Part shown: piece after piece, positions 53,380 to 64,000 of the stretch
Layout: every line of letters starts with the position of its first letter
Position numbering within the stretch: position 1 is the stretch's first letter
Assembly (NCBI GenBank): GCA_963669155.1
Contig: OZ022583.1
Coordinates: 11,907,116-11,971,115 of the forward strand
Direction of reading: 5' to 3'
DNA from: Arbacia lixula
Taxonomy: Eukaryota; Echinodermata; Echinoidea; Arbacioida; Arbaciidae
Length of the DNA stretch: 64,000 bases
Notes under the pieces: model-generated
Told to the model about the DNA's origin: nothing
The model's input: only the letters and a program-made list of their open reading frames with translations
Database searches by the model: none
Position numbers and translations under genes: made by a program

Positions 53380-55790
53380 GGATCGACTTTATTATTATTA
53401 TTTTCTGTTAATTTTACGATACAACCGTATTTTTCTTTCAAGGGCGAGTCTGGATATATTTACAGCCACAACCATGCAATCTGCAGTAATTTGTTATAAA
53501 AAAAAAGAGGGTGCGTGCTTTCTGATAGCCTCGTTGTGATGAAGTAGGCATAACCGTTTCTTAAAGGGAGGTTTGGGATTATTTATACACCACGATGTAG
53601 TCACGATAGATCAGCAGCTCAATTATACATAATGCATTACGGGCTTAAAGAATGAGGGTAAACCAAACGTTTAAAACGTCAAAACAGGATTTATCTGTGG
53701 GGTCTGGCCTTGCTTTACTATTAGCTACGATTGAATGCCTGTTCCATAAGGCGGACTTGGCTCTTTTAGTAATTGCGATAACCCGACATTACATTTGTTT
53801 CATAGGCGGGTATGGTTTAATTAGGCCTGTCAATATTACGATAAACTAGTATTTTCTTTAAAGGGCGATGGACTGCATACACGTTTCAAATGCCACTCCA
53901 TGTTTGCCAATATTTTGCCATCCTTTTTGTTAAATTCAAGTGGGGGAGAGAAAATAGATGGTATAATCTTTGTTTTGGTACTCGCCACAATGCAATGTGG
54001 GTAGGACGTATGCATTACATGTACCATTTGTAGGGCGGAGATACGATGGATCGGCTTTGCCAATTGTGACGATAAACTGGTAGTTGCTTTCAAGAGAGGG
54101 TCTGTTATCTAGTTACAATACATGGGCAGTTTAAGGTGGGCTTCGCTAATAGTTACGATAGTAGTTTATTTAAAGGACGAGCCTGGCTTTATAAGCTAGG
54201 ATTGGTTATCGGTTTCAAAAGACGAACCTGGCTTAAAAGTTAGATAAGCTGGTTGTTTCTTTCACGGACGGGTCAGGAATTATCAGTAGTTACGATATTT
54301 TTTTGTTTAACCCCGTCATTACCAAGCAGTGGTAATCCCATGTCAATTACAACACAGTGTATCGCCTATGGGACTAAAAGGGTAATAGGTCGGGTTCAGC
54401 CTTAATATAATGATTAAGATAAATCCATATTTTCTAAAAACTGATGCGGGTTTTGCCACATAGCTAAAATAAATCTAGTGTTTAAATGTCAGGCCTTGCT
54501 TTATTATGTAGCTATTGGATTGATTCCCGTTTTTAAACGACGGGCCTGGCTTTATCGATAATTACGATGGACTCGATCGTAGTTTATTTAAAGGCCGGTC
54601 GCGAATTAGTAATAGTTACAATAAAAAAAATCAGTTTATTAACAATGACGCGGTTCTGTAGTTCCAAAAACGGGTAGATTATCCAACGGGTGGGCCTGCG
54701 TTTTTAAGATTTACGATTGCTTACGGTCTCAAAACACGAGCCTGGCTTTATCAATAGTTATGAAAACTGGTATAGTTTCTTCAAAGAGAGTGTTTGGGGT
54801 TATTTCATGGTATGACAGTTTTTTTAGCCGATTGGCTTTATTAATCATTACGATAAACCGGTAGTTTTATTTCAAGGGCTGGTCTGGCTTTATTTTACAT
54901 TCGCGAACATGCAATCAGCAGTAATTAATTATCAAAGATGGTGAGTGCTTACTAATAGGCAAGTTGCGATGAAGTAGGCATGACCGTCTCTTAAATGGTT
55001 GCTCGGAATGATACACCATAATGTAGTTAGGATAGATCGTCAATTTATCATAAATAGGGTGGGCTTTAAGAATTACGGTAAACCAAAAGTTAATCGGGAG
55101 TTACGGTAAAATGAACTGTAGTTTCTTCAAAGAGTTTGGCACTGCCTTACCATTAGCTCTAGGCCTGGTTTAATTAGGCCTGTGAATACAATAAACTGGT
55201 AGTTTCTTTAAAGGGCGGGCCTAAAAGTTAAAATAAAACAGGAATTTATTGAAAAGGTTTGGTCTTGCTTTTTACGATTGCGTGCTAGTTCCATAATCAT
55301 TTCGATAAATTGTTATTTTCTTAAAAGGGCGGTCCTTACTTTGTGAATACCTCCTATTGACTGCCGGTTTAATGACTTGTTGTCCCCGTGAAGAGCGTGT
55401 CGGTGTTTATTAGTTATAGCCGTTTCTCAATCAAAAGGACGGGTATTTGACTATTAACCATCACGATAAACCGGGAGTTCATATCAAGTGCGGGTCGGAA
55501 ATAATCAATAGTCATGAAAAATCGGAAATTTAGTAGCGATACGGCTTACGGTAAAATGCCGGTTTCGAAGTTACGACGAATGAATAGTTTCTTAAAATGA
55601 TATGGGCGGTCTCTATCAATAGCTACGATTAACTGGGAGTTCTTGTCAAGGCCGGCGGGTCGGAAATTATTAATAGTCATGATAAATCGGCAGTTTATTA
55701 AGCGGGCTTAGCCAGTTACAGAAAACTGCCGGTTTCTTTACATGAACTTACGATGAGTTAACAGTTTCAACCGATTATATGGCGTTTCAA
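53380..55790. repeat. Degenerate higher-order repeat array (about 2.4 kb)
   Basis: A loose unit of roughly 60-70 bp, with words like TTACGATAAACTGGTAGTTT, CTTTAAAGGGCGGGCCTGGC and TTTATCAATAGTTACGAT, recurs dozens of times with heavy divergence. A larger period is also visible: 53456-53760 (ACCATGCAATCTGCAGTAAT; GTTGTGATGAAGTAGGCATA) recurs at about 54890-55170 (AACATGCAATCAGCAGTAAT; GTTGCGATGAAGTAGGCATG), an offset of about 1.43 kb. No open frame persists. Confidence 0.7.
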
Positions 55791-57480
55791 CCTGCATCCA
55801 CACATGAATATCCTACCTCTATCTGCCTGACTTTCTTTGCACAATTATCGTGCGTGAAATGAGGTCTTAATTATTTTTTTCATGACTTTCTTTAGCCTGT
55901 AGCGTGCATTTGCCGATCGGCATAGAATTTTGAGATGGCGATACCTTCGAAAACCTTTGAACGAATTGATAGTTACGTCGAGCATATGGACGTTTAGTAT
56001 CTTGCCGTCCATTTGGTATTTATGAATTTAGACGATTTTCTTTGGTGAATTCAGAGTAAATCTTTGATTTAATATCACCATCATATATCATCTTTAAAAT
56101 ATGCGCAAGTTATAGTCACCCCATCCTATATCTCTGATAGGGACATAAACGTAGCAAATAAATAAAGCCTGCATGCACATAGTAAAAAATTGCGAGGAAA
56201 CCAAATTACATGTAGAAATACTTTTATCATATTAGACAGAATGAATTAATCCCCATCCATTAGAGGAAAGATCATTCATGATTCATGCAACAAATTGAAA
56301 ATATTAGTAACATTTGAGGACGTGTTTAATATGTCGTTTATTGAGTTAAAGTGCCCTTCCACTCAGTGGCTTCATGCATGCCTGAAATTACAGAACTCAC
56401 TTTACGTACAGTCATTACGAACGAATGCGAGAGTTTTGGTCGTAGAGGGAGCTATTTAAATTTGATCATTCGCTATGCGAATACAAAATAGGAGTGGCCG
56501 GAAAGACGGACAAAGGAACGCTGGTATGAATAAGCCTTTGAACTCCACCGTTCCATTCGACACAAAAGAACGCTGATCAGGAAAGCCGCATTGAAAAGAC
56601 GCATGGGGTTTTGACAGCAAAAGACGCGGCAGGGACTTTTGACAAGCTGCCTAAACCATGAAAATCAAAAGTTTTTGTTGAAAGAGATAATTGACTATGA
56701 ATTTGAGCTTCAATCAAAACACTTCACCGATAAAGAGTTGATAAAACGCCTCGTTAAAAACGTTAGGGCTCCAACCGTTTTATTCGGAATACAATAATCT
56801 ATAATCTATATACAATTTCACTTTTCTTTGTGCCCCCCCCCCACCTTCCCTTACACACACATCAACGTTATAGCTTGCTCGTGAGAAAGGGTGGAATACA
56901 GGATTGACGACAGTTACCAGGAACAACATGGTCGCCCGAAAGGTTTATCAGAAAGTTGGGTTTGAGCACGCCGACGAGGATTTGATTATGCTTATCCATA
57001 GCAGCAACAGCATGTGAAACATGTCGGTTACATCGGCCATTGTGATAACATCAAGTTATTACAATCACGTGTAGTACGTTTTCGGTGAAGTTTTCTACTA
57101 TATGACATGTTTCGTAACGTAATACATGATTGTGGATATCCAATTATATTTTTATCAACGCTTAATATGTTATACATATATATGTAGTTCATTGCGGATA
57201 TACTCGCATAATCGGATTATAATTTTTGATAATCGGATAATCGGAAAGCGGATATATATTTTTATTGGATGGAGAATTCTTGGGTATGCTGCATCACACA
57301 GCGATTTATGGGCTTGTGTATAGAAGAATGGTGATATGGAATCGTAAAGATACGGACAGAATTTTGACCTTTTATTTTGCCAATAGGGCAGCTACACGGG
57401 CGTCTAGAGGGCCTTACGATGGATTGGGTTTGAACGACTCTCCTCTACAACGATTTTGTAATGGTCGGCATATACTTATA
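55791..57480. other. Intergenic DNA, no gene seen
   Basis: AT-rich with no recognised exon. A poly-C tract lies at 56834-56842. Confidence 0.45.
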
Positions 57481-57529
57481 AACTATTACATTTCTTCGTC
57501 CTTACTTAGGACGAAGAAATGTAATAGTT
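57481..57529. repeat. Perfect 22-bp hairpin with a 5-nt loop
   Basis: Left arm 57481-57502 (ACTATTACATTTCTTCGTCC core) is exactly complementary to 57508-57529, with loop TACTT. No larger element was found around it. Confidence 0.9.
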
Positions 57530-57639
57530 CATAACTTTATATGTATCTGCCGGATGCGTATCCATTTTGGCATAGCTGTATCTCATAAAATAATGTTTAT
57601 TATCACTTTAACGTGAATGCTCTAATGTGGATTCAAGGT

Positions 57640-57790
57640 TCAAGATTCAAGACTTCATTTATTTTTCACAAAAAAGAAACAATGCATAAATTCAGTTATG
57701 ACAGACGCAAAGAAGGGGTAAAACATAATTCACAAAATTCATAGAAATAATATCCTTTGTAGATGAGTCAAAAAGGAAGCAATGCTTCTG
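57640..57790 (-). mobile_element. Possible LINE 3' tail, - strand
   Basis: TCAAGATTCAAGACTTCATT followed by T-rich sequence is the reverse complement of an ...AATGAAGTCTTGAATCTTGA 3' end frequent in invertebrate LINEs. No coding portion is present. Confidence 0.35.
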
Positions 57791-57841
57791 GTTTGTTCTG
57801 GTTTGTTCTGGTTTGTTCCGGTTTGATCTGGTTTGAGTGGT
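57789..57841. repeat. 10-bp minisatellite, about five units
   Basis: Unit TCTGGTTTGT with C/A variants in tandem. Confidence 0.9.
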
Positions 57842-58652
57842 ATGGTTTATCACTGTCAAAATATTATTATGTTTAGTTTAATAACCTCAACCATTTGCCC
57901 TATACTTCATTTAATATCCTTTTTAGAGTATTACACTGTTCTCCTCTTTTTCTCATGCATGTAATTTGTTGAGACGAGGACGTCTCAATGGAACGAATGT
58001 AAGAAAGAAATCAATGAACGTAGAACTGTAAACATTTATCATCTTCGTCTCCATATTCTTCGTCGTCGTCGTCTTCTTCATAGTTAAGAGTCTCGCTGAG
58101 TGACCACGCTACCATATATCAACACACAACTTAACCCAGTCAGACTCCTACATTACCTTTGGCCTATTACTATTACTATGACAGACAAAAAAATAGTGGC
58201 CGAAGTAGACCGCATTTAGATAATCAAGATGGACGTCATTAAAATGCATACGGCACATTCCGGATGTATTCATTATTATCATGGTAACATTGTTTTCTTT
58301 CAATTCAGTATTCCCACATAACGGTAAGCCCTCTCGGCTTATATTTCAAATTTATATCGTTAGCATATTATGTATGTATATATGCATGTATATTATGTTA
58401 ATGATATGAATGTATGTTGTAAATATGTTGTTAATCATATTAAGGAAAACATCATATTCAAATAAAACAAATAAATACAGTATTTCGACATAACTGGATA
58501 AAGACAGTCATGACTTATCACGATATTGCATGTAGTAAAATGGTATGCTATCACCACTGACGTAAGACCAAAATATGTAAGAATCTCGTTGCTTCAACTT
58601 ATGAAAATTATATGACTTATACAACTTGTATAGTTAGGCATGATAATTTCAA

Positions 58653-59120
58653 AGGGATAGTTCACCCTGACAGTAAGTTGCTTTCAGTAAACGCAGACAC
58701 ATGAAAGAAACATATGAATGGAAGTTTGATAAAAATCCATCCAAGAATATGAAAGTTATGACATTTCAAAGTTTCGTGCGAGGTGCTCTCCCATATGTTG
58801 TGCACACTTTTTGTTGACAATGTGCATTTTTCTCAAAAAGATATATGCATATCTTTACCTGTGCATTTGATACATTATTAGAAATACGTTTTTACACATA
58901 TACGAATAAGAAAAAAAAACATTCCGTCATCAAAAACAGAAAAAGAGCAATTTATGAAATTATATTGTACACAACATTATGGGAAAGCACCTAGCACGTG
59001 ACGTCACAAAATTTAAATGTTAAAAGATCTTAACTTTCTTATCCTTGACGGATTTTCGTCAAACCTTCACCATTATGTTTCTTTCATGTGTCTGCTTTTA
59101 CTGAAACCAACTTATCATCA
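58653..59120. mobile_element. MITE family 1, nearly full copy in duplication right arm
   Basis: AGGGATAGTTCACCCTGACA at the left. Right arm present (AGCACCTAGCACGTGACGTC) up to CTGAAACCAACTTATCATC, with the terminal few bases lost. The allelic copy at 38558 lacks the right arm. Confidence 0.85.
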
Positions 59121-59259
59121 ACTATATTTCGTTGCAGAAATCAAAATGCTGAAGTAATTTGTATTCACATAAAGAGTAAATATGTTTCTGAAACAATCAT
59201 GTCAAATTTGCACCATACCATTAAACTGTTTTGTGAATTACTCATCATATATGTATTTG

Positions 59260-59450
59260 TATATGTTTGTGCTTGTGTGTTTGTGTGTGTGTGCTTGTGT
59301 GTGCGTGTGGTGCGTGTGCGTGTGTGTTTGTGTGTTTGTGTGTTTGTGTGTGTATGCGTGTTTGTGTGTGTGTGTGTGCGTGTGTTGCGTGTGGTGTTTG
59401 TGTGTGTGTGTGTGTGCGTGTGGTGCGTGTGATGTTTGTGTGTGTATGCG

Positions 59451-59492
<42 letters not shown>
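59260..59492. repeat. Long imperfect (TG)n microsatellite
   Basis: TG tract with TTTG and GCGTG variants; much longer than the counterpart in the left arm (38765-38795). Confidence 0.95.
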
Positions 59493-60139
59493 GGCTCATC
59501 GTGGTCCATGGAAGGGTAAAGAAGTTACGATGATCCACGAGAGTGCCTTTCTACGCTAGTTAAGAAATCAGTCAGGCCTGCATCCGGGCACTTTGCGCAC
59601 GGTCTCGGCGCCAGGCCAGGCAATGCATGCCAGGCGTGTGTGTTCGGCCTCACCTGGCTGGGGATGAAAAAAATGAATAAATATACGAATAAAAATGTTT
59701 TTATGATAAATATGGCATGATTAATTTCCTTCATAAGTGTGAAGTGTTAAGAGGAGGATGTTTTGCAAAAAAAAAAGAGAAGAAGAAATTAAGAAAAAGA
59801 TATACAAAAAAATAATATATAAAGCTATAAACCACAGTTTATAGTTCATCCATTGTAGACGCCAAAAAATGAAAGAAAGATAAGAACAAGAAGAAGAAGT
59901 ATGTGATTGGTTGAACACCACAACATTGCATGATCCACATTTTATTGATCAAATTGTGCGCGCTGAAAAAAAGAGTGAAATGAATTGTCAAAGATTAAGA
60001 GATAAATAACCATGTACATGTACATCTAATTAATGAACATAAATGCACCTCTAACAAAATATATCAACAATGTGACATCTAAAAAAAACTAAATGTGCAC
60101 AGGGTCGTCGACTCGATTACGGAGAGCCATATATGCAGC

Positions 60140-60573
60140 CAAGGATGTTTAAGCACATGGATATACATCGCTTTGAACAAGGTTTGATGCCGCCACTAAA
60201 TATTCATGACTAGCAACTGCTTTCAACAACATGAACAATATAACTTTAATACTGCAATTTAATATCACGTTTAGAGCCTTTTTGCCATATTGTAACAATA
60301 TTACTCGATTGAATCTTTATGGATGCATCGTAGGTATTACACATCACAACTGCGCAAGCATATTGGGTGAGGATATTTCCCCAAATTCTTCTGCGCATCT
60401 GATTTTGTTTATACGTCAAATCCAGGCAAAAATCATCAAGAGAATCGGCGGCATTGAACATCGAGATCAAAGAGAAAATCTTTGTGAAGCGTTCTTTTGT
60501 GACTAGAAGGAGAGTACAATGAATCTGCATTAATTAAACGGCAGTTGGATATCCATGTGCTTAAACATCCTTG
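60140..60573. mobile_element. 434-bp non-autonomous DNA transposon with clean empty site
   Basis: Starts CAAGGATGTTTAAGCACATG and ends CATGTGCTTAAACATCCTTG: perfect 25-bp terminal inverted repeats. ATGCAGC is present on both sides (60133-60139, 60574-60580) and once at the empty site 39392-39398 in the left arm. The duplication length is read as 7 bp with symmetric ends (7-10 possible). A 7-8 bp duplication with CA...TG ends suits P- or hAT-like families. Internal frames of about 90 codons on each strand match nothing known. Confidence 0.92.
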
Positions 60574-60807
60574 ATGCAGCCAACTCCATTGATTCCGGAA
60601 AACGACGCACACAACATCGCACACCCGTGAACATGCCAATTCGACCCACACCCACAAAGCCGGCGTGTACATGCATAATCGAGTGTGATTGAGAAATGCG
60701 CCTTACATCACCAACAACAACTGACCAACAACAACTGAGAAAATCTGCTATTACTAGATCTGGGGACAGTCTAAGTTGGTAGTCTGAACGGTCTCCACCT
60801 GTTCAAG

Positions 60808-61061
60808 ATGTTTCGTTTAGGTGGACGACGTGCATGGACATCGACCTGGACGACGATCACGAAGAGAGCTCAAGCAGCCTGTCGCTCGAGATCCGACGTC
60901 GGGTTGGAGAAGAGGGATGAAGTAGGCGAGCGGTTTGTGTCCATAACAGCCAGCCAGCCCGGTCGGTTTGATTTTGCCAACCGATTTAGTCCATTTATGA
61001 CTATGACTCCTCGACCAATTATTCAAAATCCTATCCATTCGTTTTGTAGCCAGGCAGTCAG
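60808..61061 (+). CDS. Duplicate of the presequence exon, copy B
   Basis: ATG at 60808, 84 codons (MFRLGGRRAWTSTWTTITKR opening, identical to copy A), CAG|GTAGGA donor in phase 2. Against copy A: 13 substitutions, one in-frame 3-bp deletion, no stop or frameshift. Any further exons of this copy would lie beyond the window. It could be the 5' end of a paralogous gene or a stranded exon. Confidence 0.45.
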
Positions 61062-61300
61062 GTAGGACCGAACGTGGAAAACTGTTTATCACTTTTCTAT
61101 GCTTCTTACACTGGCAAAAAATCCTTAGCCCCGTACTATAGGTGGGGCTTGGGGGGAGGGGGGGGGGGGGGAGTGGGGGCTGAGTAAGGGGCTAAGATTG
61201 GACCACGTCTGCTTCTCCCGATTCTTCCTTCGTATTTTCCGTCTTTGTATCTTTCCTCTTTTTTCCCCTAAATGTCATATTATCTTTGGCTCTTTCTTGA

Positions 61301-62085
61301 AATGGGATTTTATCGACATTTACATTTTGTATGCATTCTTAATCAGAGTTCAAAGAAAAGAAAACACCATTGACATTAAAAACTATCACATTGCATTTGA
61401 AACATGTGAGAGCTCAACAGCAAAGTACAAAATAATATGTTCTTAAATGATATCATATTTGAATTATTCATTCGATAACAGTTACGTTTCATAATCATAG
61501 ACTGAAGCTTAATGTCGTACTAGTCTAATAGTTTCTACATTGGACTTTGTCTGCAAAATTCGATTTTATCGACATTTACATTTTCTATGCATTCTTAATC
61601 AGACTTAAAATAAAAGATAACACGATTAACATAAAAAACTATCACATTGCATTTGAAACATGTGAAATGAGAGCTCAGCAGCAAAGTACAAAACAATATG
61701 TTCTTAAATGATATCATATTTGAATTCTTTATTCATTATCGGTTACGTTTCATTATCATAGACTGAAGCTTAATGTTGTACTGGTCTAATGCTTTATATA
61801 TTGGACTTTGTCCGCAAAATGGGATTTTATCGACATTTACATTTTGTATGCATTCTTAATCAGAGTTCAAATAAAAGATAACACCATTAATGTTAAAACC
61901 TATCACATTGAATTTGAAACATGTGAAATGAGAACTCAGCAGCAAAGTACAAAACAATATGTTTTTAAATGATATCATAATAAATATTTGAATTCTTTAT
62001 TCAATAACGGTTACGTTTCATAATCATAGACCGAAGCTTAATGTACTAGTCTAATGTTTTATATATTGGATTTTGTCTGCAAAAG
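61301..62085. repeat. Tandem repeat of about 260 bp, three units
   Basis: Units start at about 61302, 61558 and 61819 (GATTTTATCGACATTTACAT). Left arm has two units. Confidence 0.9.
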
Positions 62086-62937
62086 GACGACACAACATAC
62101 TGTAATTGGAATACACGTGTTTATCACAGTGCGATGAATATTGTTAGATGATTTCGAGGAGCACAATATTTAATCATGCAAGAGAGCCAATTTTCCCCTT
62201 TTGAAGATCGACTACCATATCTTCCGGTAGCTCATGTATAGGAAAAAAAGTGGGAGGAATGCCGAACATTTTTTCTTTTAGACATATACACAAAATTATG
62301 GAAAAACTGACCTATAATCACGAAGCACACACAATAATGTTGCAGAAATCTTCCATATTCGTTAAACCTTTTTTTACAAAGACTGCTAAAAGGGTCAAAA
62401 GTTTGGACCCTGTTTTAGGAAGTTATAATTCTTGTTCCTAACAATTGTCTGAATAGAGGAGTGGCTACGGTAAAAAAATTGTGCACTTATTGTCTACAAG
62501 CAACAAATTTCGCACATATATGTTGAAAATCATATTTTGAACAATATTAGATATAGAGGCATTTCAAAATATTCAAAGGTCGCCTGCGGGCAGCCCCCAA
62601 AGTCCCCCAGGGTTCCTAATGCTTTTTTTTTTCCAAAATGCATCGACAGATTTTAAAAAAAAAATCGAGAGGAATCTTTAGTATGAATGGACCTCAATTC
62701 CTTCAAATGAAGGTACACAAGTGGCAAGGGGCCGGGAAGGGGTGGCGTGCTATCCCCCTCCCTTCAAATATCCCTTGGGGGAAACTTCCTCTTGATTTTG
62801 ACTTTTTCTCGAGAAAAAAATGGCTTCCCATCTGAAAGTGGGCATGGGGCCAAAAAAAAAGGACCTAGGGGCAAATTTGTAATTTTCGAACTTTTCTTAG
62901 AACTTGAATGTTTGATTTCATCAAAACTTAACATAAA

Positions 62938-63309
62938 TTATTCTCAGGCAATGGGGAAAATGAGTTACAATTAGGATCCCATCTAGCACGAGGTACGACC
63001 CCCCCACCCCCACCCCACCCCCCCCCCCCCAAAAGGGGCCTCCCCAAGGGGCCAAAATTGAAAATAAATGTGTATTCTCAAATTTATCCAAACTTGACAG
63101 GAATACAGGATAATCTTACACAGTTGTTATGTTGCACTCACCTGATAAGGGGACATGAAGGATCCCCTCCCCCAATAAACGTGGGGCCTTACATGTATTT
63201 TGCCATCCATGTTAATTACCCTCTTGTTATCATGGGTTGACTTTGTTTCCTCCTTAATGAGCCATGTTCCCAGGTGAGCGCTAGGTCCGCGGAGCTCTTG
63301 TTTTATCAA
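62938..63309. other. Block present only in the right arm of the duplication
   Basis: Between CAAAACTTAACATAAA and CGCACATTTTTCTTTC the right arm has about 370 extra bases, including a poly-C region at about 63000-63030 and GGATCCCCTCCCCCAATAAA. The left arm joins directly at about 42694. No target duplication was recognised. Confidence 0.7.
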
Positions 63310-63548
63310 CCGTTCGCACATTTTTCTTTCACCCATTGTATGGAATGATATTAGATATAGAGGCATCTCTTAATATTTTCAAGATCTTCATTTTTCAAGA
63401 TAGCTGTCATCATGACATATATTTATAAATATTGAAAATGTTGTTTGAAACAATCTATATAATAATTAACCGTGATCTTTTTTTTTGCTAGTGCTCAAAA
63501 TATAGAACAGTGATACAAAAACTATTTCCATACAAAAAAGTAACTATG

Positions 63549-63780
63549 ATGGCAAATAGCACCCTTGAAGTGAAATATCGATATGGTAATGTAAGAGGTT
63601 GAGGAGTGGGTGTTTACATCAATTCATCTCTAAAGTACACACGTGTTGAAAATGGTGTTTTCCATGCAGAGTCACTGTGGTTCAAGGTTAAGTGTAACTA
63701 TGACAGTGTAAATCAGAATGTGACAATTGGTGATACAGAAAGCCAAGTACTAATATCCAGGAATTTCAAGAAAGTTTGAT
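63549..63780 (+). pseudogene. LINE endonuclease fragment, right-arm copy
   Basis: Same remnant as 42857-43090 but with an in-frame TGA after NVRG (near 63600), so it is clearly dead. Confidence 0.65.
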
Positions 63781-64000
63781 AGAGGAACTCAAAGAAGATA
63801 ACTACATGTACAATGTACATGCAAAATCTACTCTGATATGTTAACCATAGTACACCTTATCATGTTAGTCTTTGTTAACAGGAGAAAAGTTAATTACCAT
63901 ACTCCAAATAGATGAATGTAGATTTATGTCATTTATATCCTTATTGTAAGTAGATGCCTTCGATAAGTATCATATTTATATATGTACATACATTGTATAT

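Larger units (their letters stand above)
58179..64000 (+). repeat. Segmental duplication, right arm (runs off the window)
   Basis: Collinear with 37575-43319 in direct orientation. Internal differences from the left arm: LINE largely deleted (58519), full MITE and long TG tract retained (58653-59492), a 434-bp insertion (60140-60573), no 1.2-kb block after the exon, three tandem units (61301-62085) and an extra block of about 370 bp (62938-63309). It still matches at base 64000, so the duplication is longer than seen. Confidence 0.9.

Noticed and set aside
60231..60530. Two overlapping frames of about 90 codons inside the 434-bp transposon
   Set aside because: No transposase motif; the element is too short to be autonomous and the frames overlap on opposite strands.

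Overview
The window is nuclear DNA of an animal, most likely an echinoderm and probably a sea urchin. Genes are split by long, repeat-filled introns with GT/AG borders. The proteins are of animal type: a peroxisomal 2-hydroxyacid oxidase, a Golgi galactose 3-O-sulfotransferase and an SSAT-like acetyltransferase. The rest is AT-rich and crowded with fold-back elements, LINE tails, microsatellites and a Tc1 transposon. The organism call rests on general resemblance of the repeats to echinoid genomic DNA and was not tested by any search.

Layout. Bases 1-6.1 kb are intergenic, with a degenerate inverted-repeat element, a LINE tail and two copies of a 180-bp fold-back element. Bases 6.1-15.4 kb (+ strand) hold a complete eight-exon 2-hydroxyacid oxidase gene. 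It gives 371 aa, all exon phases agree, and it ends in a PTS1-like Ser-Ser-Leu. Its introns are full of MITEs. Bases 15.8-16.8 kb hold a second copy of the LINE tail. Bases 19.1-33.1 kb (- strand) hold a two-exon galactose 3-O-sulfotransferase of 406 aa. Its 12.8-kb intron contains an intact Tc1-like transposon (22905-24566), a probable solo LTR nested in a fold-back element (25437-27205), further MITEs and a hammerhead-like motif. Bases 33.1-37.5 kb are non-coding with GA/CT tracts. From 37.6 kb, one arm of a large direct segmental duplication runs to about 43.3 kb; the other arm starts at 58.2 kb and runs off the right edge. Between and within the arms, + strand exons of a GNAT/SSAT-like acetyltransferase lie at 45700, 46158 and 47937. 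A phase-compatible candidate first exon with a mitochondrial-type presequence lies at 39621, inside the left arm, and is repeated at 60808 in the right arm. Bases 53.4-55.8 kb form a degenerate higher-order repeat.

The three genes belong to unrelated pathways: peroxisomal oxidation, sulfation of galactosyl glycans or lipids in the Golgi, and acetylation of a polyamine-like substrate. There is no sign of operon-like cooperation. What links the region is its repeat biology: several unrelated fold-back families share TTAA flanks and AGGG termini, and the main one spreads a CRE/E-box composite site. Exon borders were set by reading splice sites and phase by eye, without transcript evidence. The C-terminal exon(s) of the acetyltransferase were not found.
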